A stretch of DNA of 64,000 nt from Antilocapra americana (taxonomy: Eukaryota > Chordata > Mammalia > Artiodactyla > Antilocapridae). Shown here piece by piece: positions 46,918 to 58,559 of the stretch. Made by a program: the position numbers and the translations under genes. Every line of letters begins with the position of its first letter. The first letter of the stretch is position 1. The notes below the pieces were generated by a model. It saw only the letters and a list, made by a program, of their open reading frames with translations, was not told where the DNA came from and made no database searches. Location: NCBI GenBank assembly GCA_007570785.1, contig ML664161.1, forward strand, positions 16,210,861 to 16,274,860. Direction: 5' to 3'.

Positions 46918-48373
46918 GTCAGTGAGTGTGCACGGCTGCTAGCTAGATGCGCGTGACTGTGTCAGGTGTGTGTGTGCTGGGCGGTGGGGAAGGCAGGGTG
47001 AGTGAGAGAGGAAGAGGAGAAGGAGCAGACACAGGAGCAGACTGCTCCTCGTCTGTGAAGAGGGCCCCTCAGGGTCCCTTGCAGTAACACTGGGCCGCAT
47101 GGCCTCCGCTCCTGCTGGCTGGCCTCCTCCACGTGGGCTGGCTTCTGGCCACCTGTGAATCACAGTCTCTTGCTTAGGTTTTCAAACCGTGCCCCTGAGA
47201 TGTGCAGGAGAGGGACTGCCTCCCCTTAGAGGGACGCCTATGGTTTTTCTCTCTGCTGCATGTTGGCCTTCCATGTATAATTTTGTTTGGGAAACATAAA
47301 AGAGCTCCACTGAGAAACAACAGCAACACGAGTTAGAAAATAGCCAAGTATTTAGAAATCACAGGTCTCCAGGAGCTTTGTGGGGGTGTGTTCTTTTAGG
47401 ACAGAGACTGCTTTCTAGGTATTAGAATTTAGATTTAGTGGTGAGTTTTCCCCCCTTCCTTTCTTTTTTATGAAGAGCTTTCATCGTCCTGAACAGCTTA
47501 AAGCTGGGGGCAGGGTGGTGGTGGTATGAGGAAGCTGGTTTCCATTTTACTCTGATTCCCAAATCCTGTGGGGCCCACACTGTTTTCCTACTCTTCCCTC
47601 ATTTCCTGTATTGTCTCCACTGCCTCATCCTTTTTTGTGTTCCTTTCTCTTTCTCTTCCTCTTTTCTACTCTGTTGTGTCCTGACTTTCAGAGTCTGGCC
47701 ACAGATAGCCCAGTTACACATTCTGGCTCATTTTTTCCCTCCTCAAGGTTTGTGAAAACCAAAGCTAAGTCTCTAGGTCCCCAATTTTTCCAAATGTATG
47801 ACTCTGTCTATAGCCCCCTCCCTGCTCATGTGCTCCTGCCAAGAGGGCACATTTGTGCTTGGGGTTCCCATGGCATTAGGGGCACGGTTTCCACCATTCA
47901 GCCAATTTTGCCTCTGATCTACTTTATACCTAAACATAAGACCACAGAACTGAAAAATTTGTGTATTTAGCTATTTTAGCTCGTTCCTCTAATTATTTGG
48001 TCTAGCATATCCTTTTTAATTATAATAGTACCAAGTGCATAGCTTTTAGCAACATGTACAGAATTAAATTACCTCTCCTTTCTGCAGTTCCTTGTGTCTC
48101 CTCATGTGGCATTTACCAAGGGCAAAATATATGATGGACAAAATGGTCTTACCATTATCTGATATTATATACTAAAGTTTATATCTGTATAAAACTAGGA
48201 GTTCTCACTGCTCTTATATAACTCTTGAGTCTGTTATCAAAAAAGAAGCAGCACATTGTAAATGAATGTCATGAGGGATGATGTTTTTCTCACTCATTTA
48301 TGAAAAACGAGTCTTCATGTGAGAAAAGTTAAGAAGAGAGCCTTTAAGTACTTTTAATTATTCCTATATGCAG

Positions 48374-49272
48374 TACGTCAAGGCTGTATATTGTCACTCT
48401 GCTTATTTAACTTATATGCAGAGTACATCACGGGAAACGCTGGGCTGGAAGAAGCGCAAGCTGGAATCAAGATTGCCGGGAGAAATATCAATACCCTCAG
48501 ATATGCAGATGACACCACCCTTAAGGCAGAAAGTGAAGAGGAACTAAAAAGCCTCTTGATGAAAGTGAAAGAGGAGAGTGAAAAAGTTGGCTTAAATCTC
48601 AACATTCAGAAAACTAAGATCATGGCATCTGGTCCCATCACTTCATGGGAAATAGATGGGGAAACAGTGGACATCGTGTCAGACTTTATTTTTTTTGGGC
48701 TCCAGGGTCACTGCAGATGGTGATTGCAGCCATGAAATTAAAAGACGCTTACTCCTTGGAAGGAAAGTTATGACCAACCTAGATAACATATTATAAAGCA
48801 GACATTACTTTGCCAACAAAGGTCCATCTAGTCAAGGGTATGGTTTTTCCAGTAGTTACGTATGGATGTGAGAGTTGGACTGTGAAGAAAGCTGAGTGCT
48901 GAAGAATTGATGCTTTTGAACTGTGGTGTTGGAGAAGACTCTTGAGAGTCCCTTGGACTGCAAGAAGATCCAATCAGTCCATCCCAAAGGAGATCAGTCT
49001 TGGGTATTCATTGGAAGGACTGATGTTGAAGCTGAAACTTTGGCCACCTCATGCGAAGAGTTGACTCATTGGAAAAGACCCTGATGCTGGGAAAGATTGG
49101 GGGCAGGAGGAGAAGGGGATGACAGAGGATGAGATCGCTGGATGGCATCACCAACTCGATGGACATGAGTTTGGGTAAACTCCGGGAGTTGGTGATGGAC
49201 AGGGAGGCCTGGTGTGATTCATGAGGTTGCAGAGAATCAGACACGACTGAGTGACTGAGCTGAGCTGAGCTG
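48374..49272 (+). mobile_element. Bov-B (RTE) LINE 3' part, sense
   Basis: About 900 bp. A frame at 48,391-48,723 encodes part of reverse transcriptase with the YADD motif intact (NTLRYADDTTLKAES) before a stop. The non-coding 3' region ends GAGCTGAGCTGAGCTGA. Short direct repeat ATATGCAG at 48366-48373 and 49273-49280 is a plausible TSD. 5'-truncated and not functional. Confidence 0.93.
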
Positions 49273-50724
49273 ATATGCAGAACATAATTCCAAGTGTGAA
49301 TGCTCTTGTAGAGAGGTGAAGTGTCACAGAAATCTGAATCTAGCAATATATATTGTAATTTCTAATAGAGTCTTTTAGAATTAAGAAGTGCTTTAATAAA
49401 AAGAGAGGGAGAGAATTGTTTGGAAGGTGAGGTAGGGAGATAGAAAGGGAAGGCTGGATTTATCTGATGGTAATTGGCTTTATCTATATAACAGATGCTC
49501 ATTACTATAATTTCTTTTCATGCGTTTGCTACATTTTTGGTATTTGATAAGTCTCTTTTTAAGTTTTTAAATACCCAAAATTATTGAACTTCAAGTTACC
49601 CAACCAGGTCTTCTGTCATCTCTTGTATTTCTCAGCACAAAAAAATTCAGTTTCAGATAGGTATTCTGTAGATTCTACCAAAAAGCTGAACTACATCTTA
49701 GTGATACAGGTATCACAGAGAGAGCGCATCTGGGATTCAGTAGGGATCTTAGTGCCTGAGATCTAATGCCTCAATTTAGACTCAGGAACTCAAGCAGTGG
49801 TGAGTTTGTAGTTGGTTAACAACCAGCTCCCTGCGCTGTAGTGGTTGGCGATTTCAGTCGTGTAAATACTCCCACCATGGCTTAATCCAGGCTAACATGT
49901 CACCAATGCAGTGTTGGGAAGAGATGTGTAGTAGGACACTGTCACCTATGGTTTCCACCGCTTACATATGTGGGTATAGGTGACTTTCAAAGCATATAGA
50001 TTAGATATTAAGATAGAGTAACACAGCTAGGGATCGAAGAGTTTTAAACATTTTTTGCCTTTAAAAAGTATATTTATTTGTGAGCCTATAGAATTTAATT
50101 TTTAATAATGGCTGTGTTTAACAGTCTTCTTGGAGAATTTCTGAAAATTTAGCAATCAGTTCTGTGAGCCAGTTTGAGCCAATTCCAGAACACCCCTGAA
50201 ATTGAGATAATTCATAGTATAATATAGGATAATGGATCCTGACTTTCAATTGTGATCCATAAAAAGGGTCTCTAAGTGATTTTAGATGGTATTCTGAAAA
50301 CACTAGGTCAGTGTTTTATAGATGATTAAGGAAATTTTGTTGAGTGTCACCAGAAAGGAATCTCAAAGAAAAGAGAGAATTTTACATCCGAATCACTGTG
50401 CATTACAAAATGGGATGGAGAAGATTCAGAAGACGACAGGGAAGGGATCAAGGTAGTCAGTGAAGTAGCAGGGAGATTATAACAGGCCAGAGTAAAAAGA
50501 AGAGGATTTGTAGCCAGGAGTGCTAAGGCAGCATGGCCCAGACACATAGCATCAGGAAGGAGCTCATGGTTAACTCAACCTTGTTTTCTAGGGACATTAC
50601 TGGAAGGAAGGGGAAGATGATTTTTGATAATTGAAAGGAAGCACTAATTATATAACACTGCTTGTGGGAGATGAATGGGAATGTTTTTGGAAAACACTGA
50701 GAGAGGGGCAAGATAGGGAAAGGG

Positions 50725-50925
50725 GATTAAGAAGTATATACTACTAGGCATAAAATAAATAAGATAGAAGGATATAATGTACAGCACAGGGAATATAACT
50801 AGTTGTTTTAGAATAACTTTAAATAGAGTGTATGTTACAAAATATCAGATTACTATGTTGTACACATGAAACTAATATAACATTGTAAATCAATTATGAC
50901 AAGAACTTCTATCAAATAAATAATT
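50725..50925 (+). repeat. L1 3' end, sense
   Basis: 'gatataatgtacagcacagggaatataac' to 'gaaactaatataacattgtaaatcaa', the ruminant L1 terminus; followed by an A-rich, C-rich junction. Confidence 0.85.
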
Positions 50926-51387
50926 CTCCCCTCCCCCCACCCCAAAAAAGGAGAGGTTTAAATATGAATACCTGATTGCCTGATCTGTAGTGGAGTGTAA
51001 GCTGTTTTTTTCTTGTAATGGGATGTAAGCTTTTTGAGGGCAGGAGCCTTTTCCTTCTCCTGATTGTGTCTAGCCCAGTGGTGTCAATTAGCAGTGTTCA
51101 GTGTATTCTTAGAGAGTTTTAAAAGCTGGAGAAGGGTAGGCTCTAATGTTCACAGCAGATCACTGCCTGCTGGGCAGAGAAGAGGGAGCAAGAGTGGGAG
51201 AAAGGAGACCTTAAGGCCGATGTTGTGTGGCTGGAATGATGGTTGGGACTAAGATGGGTGTGGCTGAAGTTAAGAAGAGGTAGATTGCAAATAGATGTTG
51301 GATGTAGAGTTGATAGGAATTGCTCATGGCCTGGGTGGGTGTGGGATGGCAGCTGAGGCCTCTGTTAACCCTTTTTTTCCCTTGTAG

Positions 51388-51530
51388 TTGTTTATTTTAT
51401 GTTTTTATTGGAGTATAGTTACTTTACAGTATGTTAATTTCTGCTGTACAGTGAAGTGAATCAGTTGTATGTGTGTGTGCGTGTATATATATATATATCT
51501 CTCCACTCTTTAGATTTCTTTCCCATTTGG
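51388..51530 (-). repeat. L1 3' end, antisense
   Basis: 'tttttattggagtatagttactttacagtatg' and 'tctgctgtacagtgaagtgaatcag', then a short TG/TA microsatellite (51,468-51,499). Confidence 0.85.
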
Positions 51531-51534
51531 TGGT

Positions 51535-51742
51535 GATGGTGGTTTAGTCACTAAGTTGTGTCCGACTCTTTGTGACCCCATAGACTATAGCCTACCAGGT
51601 TCCTCTGTCCTGGATTTCCCAGGCAAGAATATTGAAGTTGGTGGCCATTCCCTTCTCGAGGGCATCTTCCTGACCCAGGGATCAAACCCTGGAATCCTAC
51701 ACTGCAGGCGGATTCTTAACCAAGTGAGCCACCAGGGAACCA
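51535..51742 (-). mobile_element. Bov-tA SINE, antisense
   Basis: 'ggtttagtcactaagttgtgtccgactctttgtgacc' to 'gtgagccaccagggaacc'. Confidence 0.92.
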
Positions 51743-51849
51743 TAGAGTATGCCTCTTAATCTGTTCTGGGGTTGGTTGTCGGTGCTACCCAGAGGAAAAC
51801 ATTCTGTATGAAGCTCAGCTAATTATGCAGGAGGATAGTGATGTAGAAT

Positions 51850-52420
51850 ATACATTTTTGTTAAAAAATTTAAAAACAATTCAATGGCTTTTATTATATT
51901 CAGAATTGGGCATCCATCACAACTATCTCATTTTAGAATATTTTTATTACCCCACAGCCATCACCTAACCGTCCACCTCTTATCCCCCTAGCCTCTGGCT
52001 ATCACTAATCTGCTTTCTGTCTTTATGGATTTGCCCATTTTGTACATTCCATATAAAGGGAATCATGGTTCTTTGTGGCTGGCTTTTTTTAAACTTAGCA
52101 TACATTTTCAAGGCCCATCTAGATTGTAGCATGTATTGGTACTTCTTTCCTTTTTATTGCTGATAACAGTTCTTATGTCAAAATACAACACTTTATCCAT
52201 TTATCATTAATGGACATCTGGATTGTTTCTACTTTTGGCTGTTATAAATAATGCTTCTGGGAACATTTGTGGATGAGTTTTTGTGTAGACCTATATTTTT
52301 ATTTATTAATACCTTGGGTGTATACCTCAGAATGGAATTGCAGGGTCATATGGTAGTTCTGTTTAACCACTTGAGGACCTGCCAAATTATTTTCCAAAGT
52401 GGCTGTGCCATTTTACATGT
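51850..52420 (-). repeat. Old L1 3' region, antisense
   Basis: 'cctctggctatcactaatctgctttctg', 'aatgcttctgggaacatttgtgg' and 'cagggtcatatggtagttctg' are antisense L1. Confidence 0.82.
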
Positions 52421-53117
52421 TTTTAAAGAATATGTTTTTAAAGAGAGGTAGAAATAGCTTACAGCATTAGGCAAATAGTGAATAGTTATGAGAGGCCTAT
52501 GTCCAGGATCAGCAGGGTTTGGGAGAAAGTAGGGAGTCTGCCCTCCCTGGTGGTTAGTTGGTGCCAAGCCGGACATCACAGATTTGCTCATAATGGCTGG
52601 TTTGGCACAGAGACAGCTAGGCGTGTCCCCATCCAAGGTCACATTTGCACCCGATTAGGAAATGGAGCCACGCTGCTTGCATTCCATTCAAGTGCCCTTG
52701 ACCACATGTCATCGTGGGATGAGTTAAGGATATTGGATATCTTGCTGGATATTTGTTATCCTAGGTATTCCGGTTGCTAATTTCACCCTTGTAAATTGTT
52801 CACTGTATACTTTTCATTCCACTTGCTAAGAGACAGAAATTGTTAAATCTGACTTTTATGCTTGGATTTACAAACTGCATTTGGTTCTTAGCTATCCTGT
52901 GTCATTGGTAATACTGCAAATTCCAGGCCAAAACAAAACCTAGCTAGACCCTGGGGAAAGTGCTAGAGTCAGGAAACTAGCTTCTTGCTCTTGTGGTAAC
53001 TAAGCTGTTTGAATTTTGTTGACTTAAGTTGTATTTATTAATAAACTTTAAGATTCATTTTACAAAAGTTGCTGTTCTCAAACTGTTTTATGTATTATAT
53101 CGGCATTTGTCTTATAG

Positions 53118-53260
53118 GTAACAATTGCTTGTGATGCAGTTCTCAGCTCAAAATCTCCATACAGAAAGCAGGACCCAGATACATGGGAGAATGAATTGCC
53201 AGTGTCGAAATACGCCAATAACCTCACCCAGTTGGACAATGGAGTCAGAATTCCTCCAAG
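53118..53260 (+). CDS. USP13: USP13 exon 5, residues 160-206 plus two bases of codon 207
   Basis: 143 nt, from [11 protein letters not shown] to [10 protein letters not shown]. It closes the N-terminal module and leads into the ZnF-UBP. Thr196-Gln197 (NLTQLDN) is a TQ motif; Thr196 is reported, from memory, as an ATM phosphorylation site of human USP13, and the numbering of this ruminant exon chain agrees. The exon starts GTAACA directly after the acceptor AG, so joining it to exon 4 recreates a donor-like CTG followed by GTAACA. The donor is AAG followed by GTGAGA, phase 2 (AG then T makes Ser207). Confidence 0.97.
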
Positions 53261-53974
53261 GTGAGAGTCAGCAAAATGGAACTTTACCGCCTAAAACTGG
53301 CCAAAGGATTCTTTATTTTTCTACCTCTCCACTGAATTAGCAGTTATATATGTTCTTACCGGTTGCCTTTTATAAAAATAAGTTCAAAAATTCTCTCTGG
53401 AATTATCTATACCTTTGTAGTGGATGCGGACCATGGCCAGTCCCTACCCCGGAGCCCAGCCCATCCCCACCCTGAGGTATCTGATTGCAGACACCTGCAG
53501 CTCGCTCTTAGGGGCTTTCTCTATCTGCCAGAACCAGGTTGGCTGGTGCATGGGACAGTTAGAAACGCTGTGGAGTCATGCTCCCTCCTGTCCTCCTGGA
53601 ACGGCCCCCAATCAGGGGCTGTGGAGTGGAAGGATGAATACCTAGACCCCCACCCTCAAGTGGGGTAACCGTCTCCTGGAGTTGCACAGCTGGACTGAGC
53701 CCCACGGGCCCAGGCGGTCATCTGCTTGTTGTCAGTCTCTGGCCTGGCTACCTACCCTTTTAGTCTCTCTTCCCTCAACTCCCCTAGGGTGCTTCCTGGG
53801 ATCACCTCCTGGACAAGCCATTTGCATTCAGATCTTTGTCTACCTCTAGGGGGACCCAGGTACAAAGACTTATAACAGTCTTTGGTTATCACCTTTTGGC
53901 TGGAATGCTCTTTAGGCTTCATTGGCACCTCCTGTAATCAGAGGCAGGTGCTAGAGGGAAAGAGCAGGTGGATT

Positions 53975-54172
53975 CAGAATGTGTCCCATCTGGTTGGACC
54001 CTGGCTGTGCTGCCTTCTGCTCTGTGTGGTCTTAGGGAAGGCTCCGTACCTCTGGGTCTGTTGTTTTTTTTCATACTGGGGATGGTAATAATGCTGAAGA
54101 GTGTTTATTAGAATTGCGTGGTAAGACTTCTGTAAAGCCCTTGTCCCATACCTGGCATTTAACCTTCATTTA
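53975..54172 (-). repeat. MIR SINE relic
   Basis: Reverse-complement MIR ('gtggtcttagggaaggctccgtacctctggg' and 'ccttgtcccatacctggca'). Confidence 0.6.
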
Positions 54173-54179
54173 AGTTGTT

Positions 54180-55885
54180 AATGCGAAGAAAGAGGAAAAC
54201 AATAGAAAGGGAAAGACTAGAGATCTCTTCAAGAGGTTTGGAGAGATCCAGGGAACATTGGATGGACACGATAAAGGACAGAAACAGTAAGGACCTAACA
54301 AAAGCAGAAGAGATTAAGAAGAAATGGCAAGAATACACAGAAGAAGTATACAAAAAAGGTCTTAATGACTTGAATCATCACAAGGATGTGATGTGATGTC
54401 TGGAGCCAGACATCCTGGAGTATGAAGTCAAGTGGGCCTTAGGAAGCATTGTTAGGAATGAAACTAGTGGAGGTGACAGAACTTCAGCTCATCTATTTCA
54501 AATCCTAAGAGATGATGCTGTTAAAGTGCTGCACTCAATATGTCAGCAAATTTGGAAAACTCAGCAATGGTCACAGGACTGGAAAAAGTCAGTTTTCATT
54601 CCAATCCCAAAGAAGGGCAATGCCAAAGTATGTTCCAACTACTGTACAATTGTTCTCATTTCACATGCTAGCAAGGTTATGCTCAAAATCCTTTAAGCTA
54701 GGTTTCAGTAGTATGTGAACCAAGAACTTCTAGATGTATAAGCTGGGTTTTGAAGAGGCAGAGTAACTAGAGACCAAATTGCCAACATCTGTTGGATCAT
54801 AGAAAAAATGCAAGAGAGTTCCAGAAAAACATCTGCTTCATTGACTTTGCAAAAGCCTTTGACAGTGTGGATCACAACGAACTGTGGAAAATTCTGAAAG
54901 AGATGGGAATACCAGACCACCTGACCTGCCTCCTGAGAAATCTGTATGCAGGTCACAAAGCAACAGTTAGAACTGGACATGGAACAATGGACTGGTTCCA
55001 AATTGGGAAAAGAGTACATCAAAGATGTATATTGTCATCCTACTTATTGAACTTGTATCCAGAGTACATCATGCAAAATGCCAGACTGGATGAAGCACAA
55101 GCTGGAATCAAGATTGATATTTCTGGGAGGAATATCAATAACCTCAGATATGCAGGTGACACCACCCTTATGGCAGAAAGCGAAGAGGAACTTAGTCTCT
55201 TGAAGAGGGTGAAAGAGGAGGGTGAAAAAGCTGGCTTGAAACAACATTAAACAAACTAAGATCATGGTATCCAGTCTCATCACTTCATGGCAAATAGAAG
55301 GGGAAAAAGTGGAAGCAGTGACATTTTTTTTTCTTGGGCTCCAAAATCTGCGGATGGTGACTGCAGCTATGAAATTAAAAGACACTTGCTCCTTGGAAGA
55401 AAAGTTATGACAAACCTAGGTAGCATATTAAAAAGTAAAGATATCATTTTGCCAACAAATGTCCATATACTCAAAGCTATAATCGTGTACAGATGTGAGA
55501 CTTGGATCATAAAGAAGGCTGAGCACCAAAGAACTGATGCTTTCAACCTGTGGTGCTGGAGAAGATTCTTGAGAGTCCTTTGGACTGCAAGCAGCCCAGT
55601 GCAGTCAATCCTCAAGGAAATTAAACCCTGAGGACTCATTGGAAGGACTGATGCTGAAGCTCCAATCTTTGGCCACCTAACGCAAAGAGCTGACTCATTG
55701 GAAAAGACCTTGATGCTGGGATAGATTGAAGGCAAAAGGGGCACAGAGGATGAGATGGTTAGATAACATCACCAACTCAATGAACATGAATTTGAGCAAA
55801 CTCCGGGAGATAGTGGTGGACAAAGGAGCCTGGCCTGCTACACCCATGAGGTCACAAAGTGTTGGACATGACCTAGAGACTGAAT
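54180..55885 (+). mobile_element. Bov-B (RTE) LINE, 1.7 kb, sense, inactivated
   Basis: Longest Bov-B copy in the window. Frames at 54,175-54,396 and 54,792-55,250 encode pieces of the reverse-transcriptase region (FIDFAKAFDSVDHN, then a PDHLTCLLRNLYAGH block). The catalytic motif reads YAGD (NNLRYAGDTTLMAES), so the first catalytic Asp is lost, and stops and frameshifts break the rest. The 3' region ends in an AATAATAACAATAATA tail. 5'-truncated; the endonuclease domain is absent. Confidence 0.93.
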
Positions 55886-56320
55886 AATAACAATAATAGC
55901 AAAGTGTTTTCCTTTCTACTTAGATTGTCAGTGTAGTAGAGTTTTGTTTAAACTAGTAGTGAAGCATTACTTGCTAGTGGTTAATGCTTTAGAACCTCAG
56001 CTGTTTATACACATGGGATCTTTCATAATTCAAACTCACTCAGGCTTTATCGTCTCTCATGTGAGGAATTTTAAAGAAAGGACCTCTCTTCCTACCCTCA
56101 GGTTCTGTGTCAGTTTTCTAGGGTAAAAGAGCTCTCTTGGAGGACCTGGCCCCCGTGTGAGTGCTCCTTCTGCTCTGGAATGGGTCTCTGTTATTCCACT
56201 GACCATCTCCTGTGACCCCGCTTCTCCCCCCAACTTGAGACACCCTGTTTTCTTAGCTGTTAGTTTTCTCATCATGCCTTGTGCTGTGGCTGTGCTAACT
56301 GTCCTCTAATGACTTCACAG

Positions 56321-56505
56321 TGGTTGGAAGTGTGCCAGGTGCGACCTTCGGGAGAACCTCTGGTTGAACCTGACCGATGGCTCCGTGCTGTGTGGGAAGT
56401 GGTTCTTTGACAGCTCCGGGGGCAATGGGCATGCGTTGGAGCATTACCGAGACACAGGCTACCCTCTCGCTGTGAAACTGGGGACCATCACTCCGGATGG
56501 GGCCG
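56321..56505 (+). CDS. USP13: USP13 exon 6, end of codon 207 to residue 268 plus first base of codon 269: ZnF-UBP core
   Basis: 185 nt encoding most of the ZnF-UBP. Predicted zinc ligands, by alignment with USP5 Cys199, Cys202, Cys219 and His232 (constant offset of 12), are Cys211, Cys214 (KCARCD), Cys231 (VLCGK) and His244 (NGHALEH); all are present. The residue matching USP5 Arg221, which contacts the ubiquitin C-terminus, is Lys233, in keeping with reports that this USP13 finger binds ubiquitin poorly. Residue 252 is Thr (RDTGYPL), as in USP5, where I recall Met in human USP13. The donor is GTGAGT, phase 1. Codon 269 (expected Asp) would be completed by exon 7, which I do not find. Confidence 0.97.
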
Positions 56506-56584
56506 GTGAGTGTGCCTTTACCAACCCGGGCACCTGCAGTGGCTCCCTCTTGGATTAACCAGTGCCTTCATCTCTGGGGTTGGA

Positions 56585-56745
56585 GGGCATAAGCTCTGGA
56601 CTGAGACAGCCCAGGCGTGAATCCTGATTCTGCCTCTTATTTGCTGTGAGATCTTGGGTCAGCGTCCAGTTCCTCAGCTTGAGGATAATCATGGTACCTC
56701 CTTCATAGGTTTGTCAAGGTGCATAAGCATTTAGCCTGGTGCCCA
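56585..56745 (-). repeat. MIR SINE relic
   Basis: 'gtgaatcctgattctgcctcttatttgctgtgagatcttgggtcag' and 'gcctggtgcccac' are reverse-complement MIR, beginning about 80 bp after exon 6. Confidence 0.8.
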
Positions 56746-56794
56746 CAGTAGAGTCTTGGTTAAAGGTTTTGCTTTTGTATCTTTTTGTATATCC

Positions 56795-57002
56795 CTTGGC
56801 TAATGGCTCAGCGGGAAAGAATCCACCTGCCAGTGCAGGAGACGCAGGTTTGATCACTGGGTCAGGAAGATTCCCTGGAGAAGGAAATGGCAACCCACTC
56901 CAGTTTTCTTGCCTGGGAAATCCCACGGACAGAGGAGCCTGGTGGGCTCCACTCCATGGGGTCACAAAAGAGTCGGATACAACTGGGCGACCAAAACACA
57001 AA
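56795..57002 (+). mobile_element. Bov-tA SINE
   Basis: 'aatggctcagcgggaaagaatcc' to 'gtcggatacaactgggcgacc'. Confidence 0.92.
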
Positions 57003-57564
57003 GAGGACAGGAGGAGGAATCAGGACTTGTGAAGTAAATGTGCATAATTAAACTCACCATTAGAATAGTAGGGGTTTGAAAGCCTAGAGTCCATTAGGGG
57101 GATTAGTGTCATTATGGAGTAGATGGTTGTTCAAGATGCTGCGTGTTCAGACCCCTTGACATCAGTGGGCAGTGATTGTGTCCAGTGCAGCAAAGGTTAG
57201 AAGTGGTTCCTACTTGTACTGTCAGTTTCAGAACGGGTCCTCTTTGTGCTCTCACACTCTGCGTTAGCTTTTAGCCATGTTTGTACAGTTAATTCCTTCT
57301 GCCATTGGGTGAGGGAACAGGGAACTTACATCAGGATTGATAATGAGAAAATTAAATACTGAGCTGTGGCCCTAAGAACCCATCATCTCAGTGTCACTGA
57401 CAACATTTATGAAGCACTGACCTGGACCCAATCTCAGGTTAGTCTTCTCCAGCTGTCCAGGTGTTAAGTGTCTATTTCCTCTCTACTTTAAGGTAAAATG
57501 ATTTTTTTTTAAGGACAATTGTAGACATTTGTTTTTTCTTCTCTGTTATCTTTCTCTGACTGAA

Positions 57565-57627
57565 TTTTGTTTGTTGTTGTTTTTAGTCGTGTCTCTTTGC
57601 CACCCCATGGACTGTAGCCTGCCAGTT
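57565..57627 (-). mobile_element. Bov-A/Bov-B 3'-end fragment, antisense
   Basis: 'ttagtcgtgtctctttgccaccccatggactgtagcctgccag' is the shared 3' end; about 60 bp. Confidence 0.75.
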
Positions 57628-57803
57628 GGATTTGGGGTGACATTGCTCTGTCGAATGACTGGTGTACGTGGTAACTATCACTGTCCTTGTAGGGGCTCCA
57701 GAGAGAAGGATTCATAACATAGGCATTCTATTGGGTACAATTGTAAGGGGAGGATAATTCAGATGTTTCTACTTTTAGTGCTATTTTAAAGATGCGGGGC
57801 CTT

Positions 57804-58210
57804 CTTAAAAAATTGAAGTCTAGTTGATTTACAGTGCTCGTGTCAGGTATATGGCAAAGTGATCCGGTTCTTTTCTGATTCTTGTCTATTGTAGGTTATT
57901 ACAGTATGTTGGATATAGTTCCCTGCGCTATACAGTGGTCCTTGTTGCTGATCTACCTTATATATAGTAGATTAATCCCAAACTTGTATCTGCTAACCAA
58001 AGCAGACTTTGGTAACCTTAATTTGTTTTCTATGTCTGTGAGACTGTTTCTGTTTGGAAATAAGTTCATTTGTATCGTCTTTTTAGATTCCATGAAATGA
58101 TATGTGATATTTGTCTTTCTCTTTCTGGCTTACTTTACTTGGTATGGTAATCTCTAGGTCCATCCATGTCGCTGCAGATGGCAATATTTCATTCTTTTTA
58201 TGGTGAAGTT
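57804..58210 (-). repeat. L1 3' end, antisense
   Basis: 'aaattgaagtctagttgatttacag' to 'ctctaggtccatccatgtcgctgcagatgg'. Closely parallels the copy at 3,296-3,725. Confidence 0.87.
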
Positions 58211-58559
58211 ATATTATGTAGTGCTTTGAGACCAGTTATTAGAAGTCCAGCTCTCGGAACATCTGTTTAAGACTAAAATTATTTATGTATGGGACTTTGT
58301 TCTAAAATTTCAGTTGAGCTATGTCTTATTCATCTTTGTGTTCCATACAAAATCTTATACTAGGCATGGATACTTTGGTTAAATGAACCAACTAGTCTAT
58401 AAGTATTTAAATAATTGTATTCTATTTAAATATATGCTAATAATAAAGGCAAGGATTAATTCTATTCTCTAAGCATCTTTAATTTTCCAGAAGCCTTTTT
58501 TTTTTTTTTAAGCATGAAACTTATTTTCAAACTGTGGTTTAGAGTTCATCTAAAGTTTC

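Larger units (their letters stand above)
46918..53117 (+). other. USP13 intron 4 (6.2 kb, phase 0)
   Basis: Donor GTCAGT (weak at +3); acceptor CTTATAG with a short, poor pyrimidine tract. Holds a Bov-B 3' fragment, L1 3' ends of both orientations, a Bov-tA and an older L1 relic. Nothing specific recognised in 46,918-48,360, 49,285-50,720, 50,930-51,385 (faint L2-like text near 51,020-51,100) and 52,425-53,117. Confidence 0.9.
53261..56320 (+). other. USP13 intron 5 (3.1 kb, phase 2)
   Basis: Donor GTGAGA; acceptor CTTCACAG with CTAAC-like branch candidates 15-30 nt upstream (for example GTGCTAACT). Over half is one Bov-B copy (~54,180-55,885), preceded by a MIR relic. Nothing specific recognised in 53,261-53,975 or 55,890-56,320. 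Confidence 0.92.
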
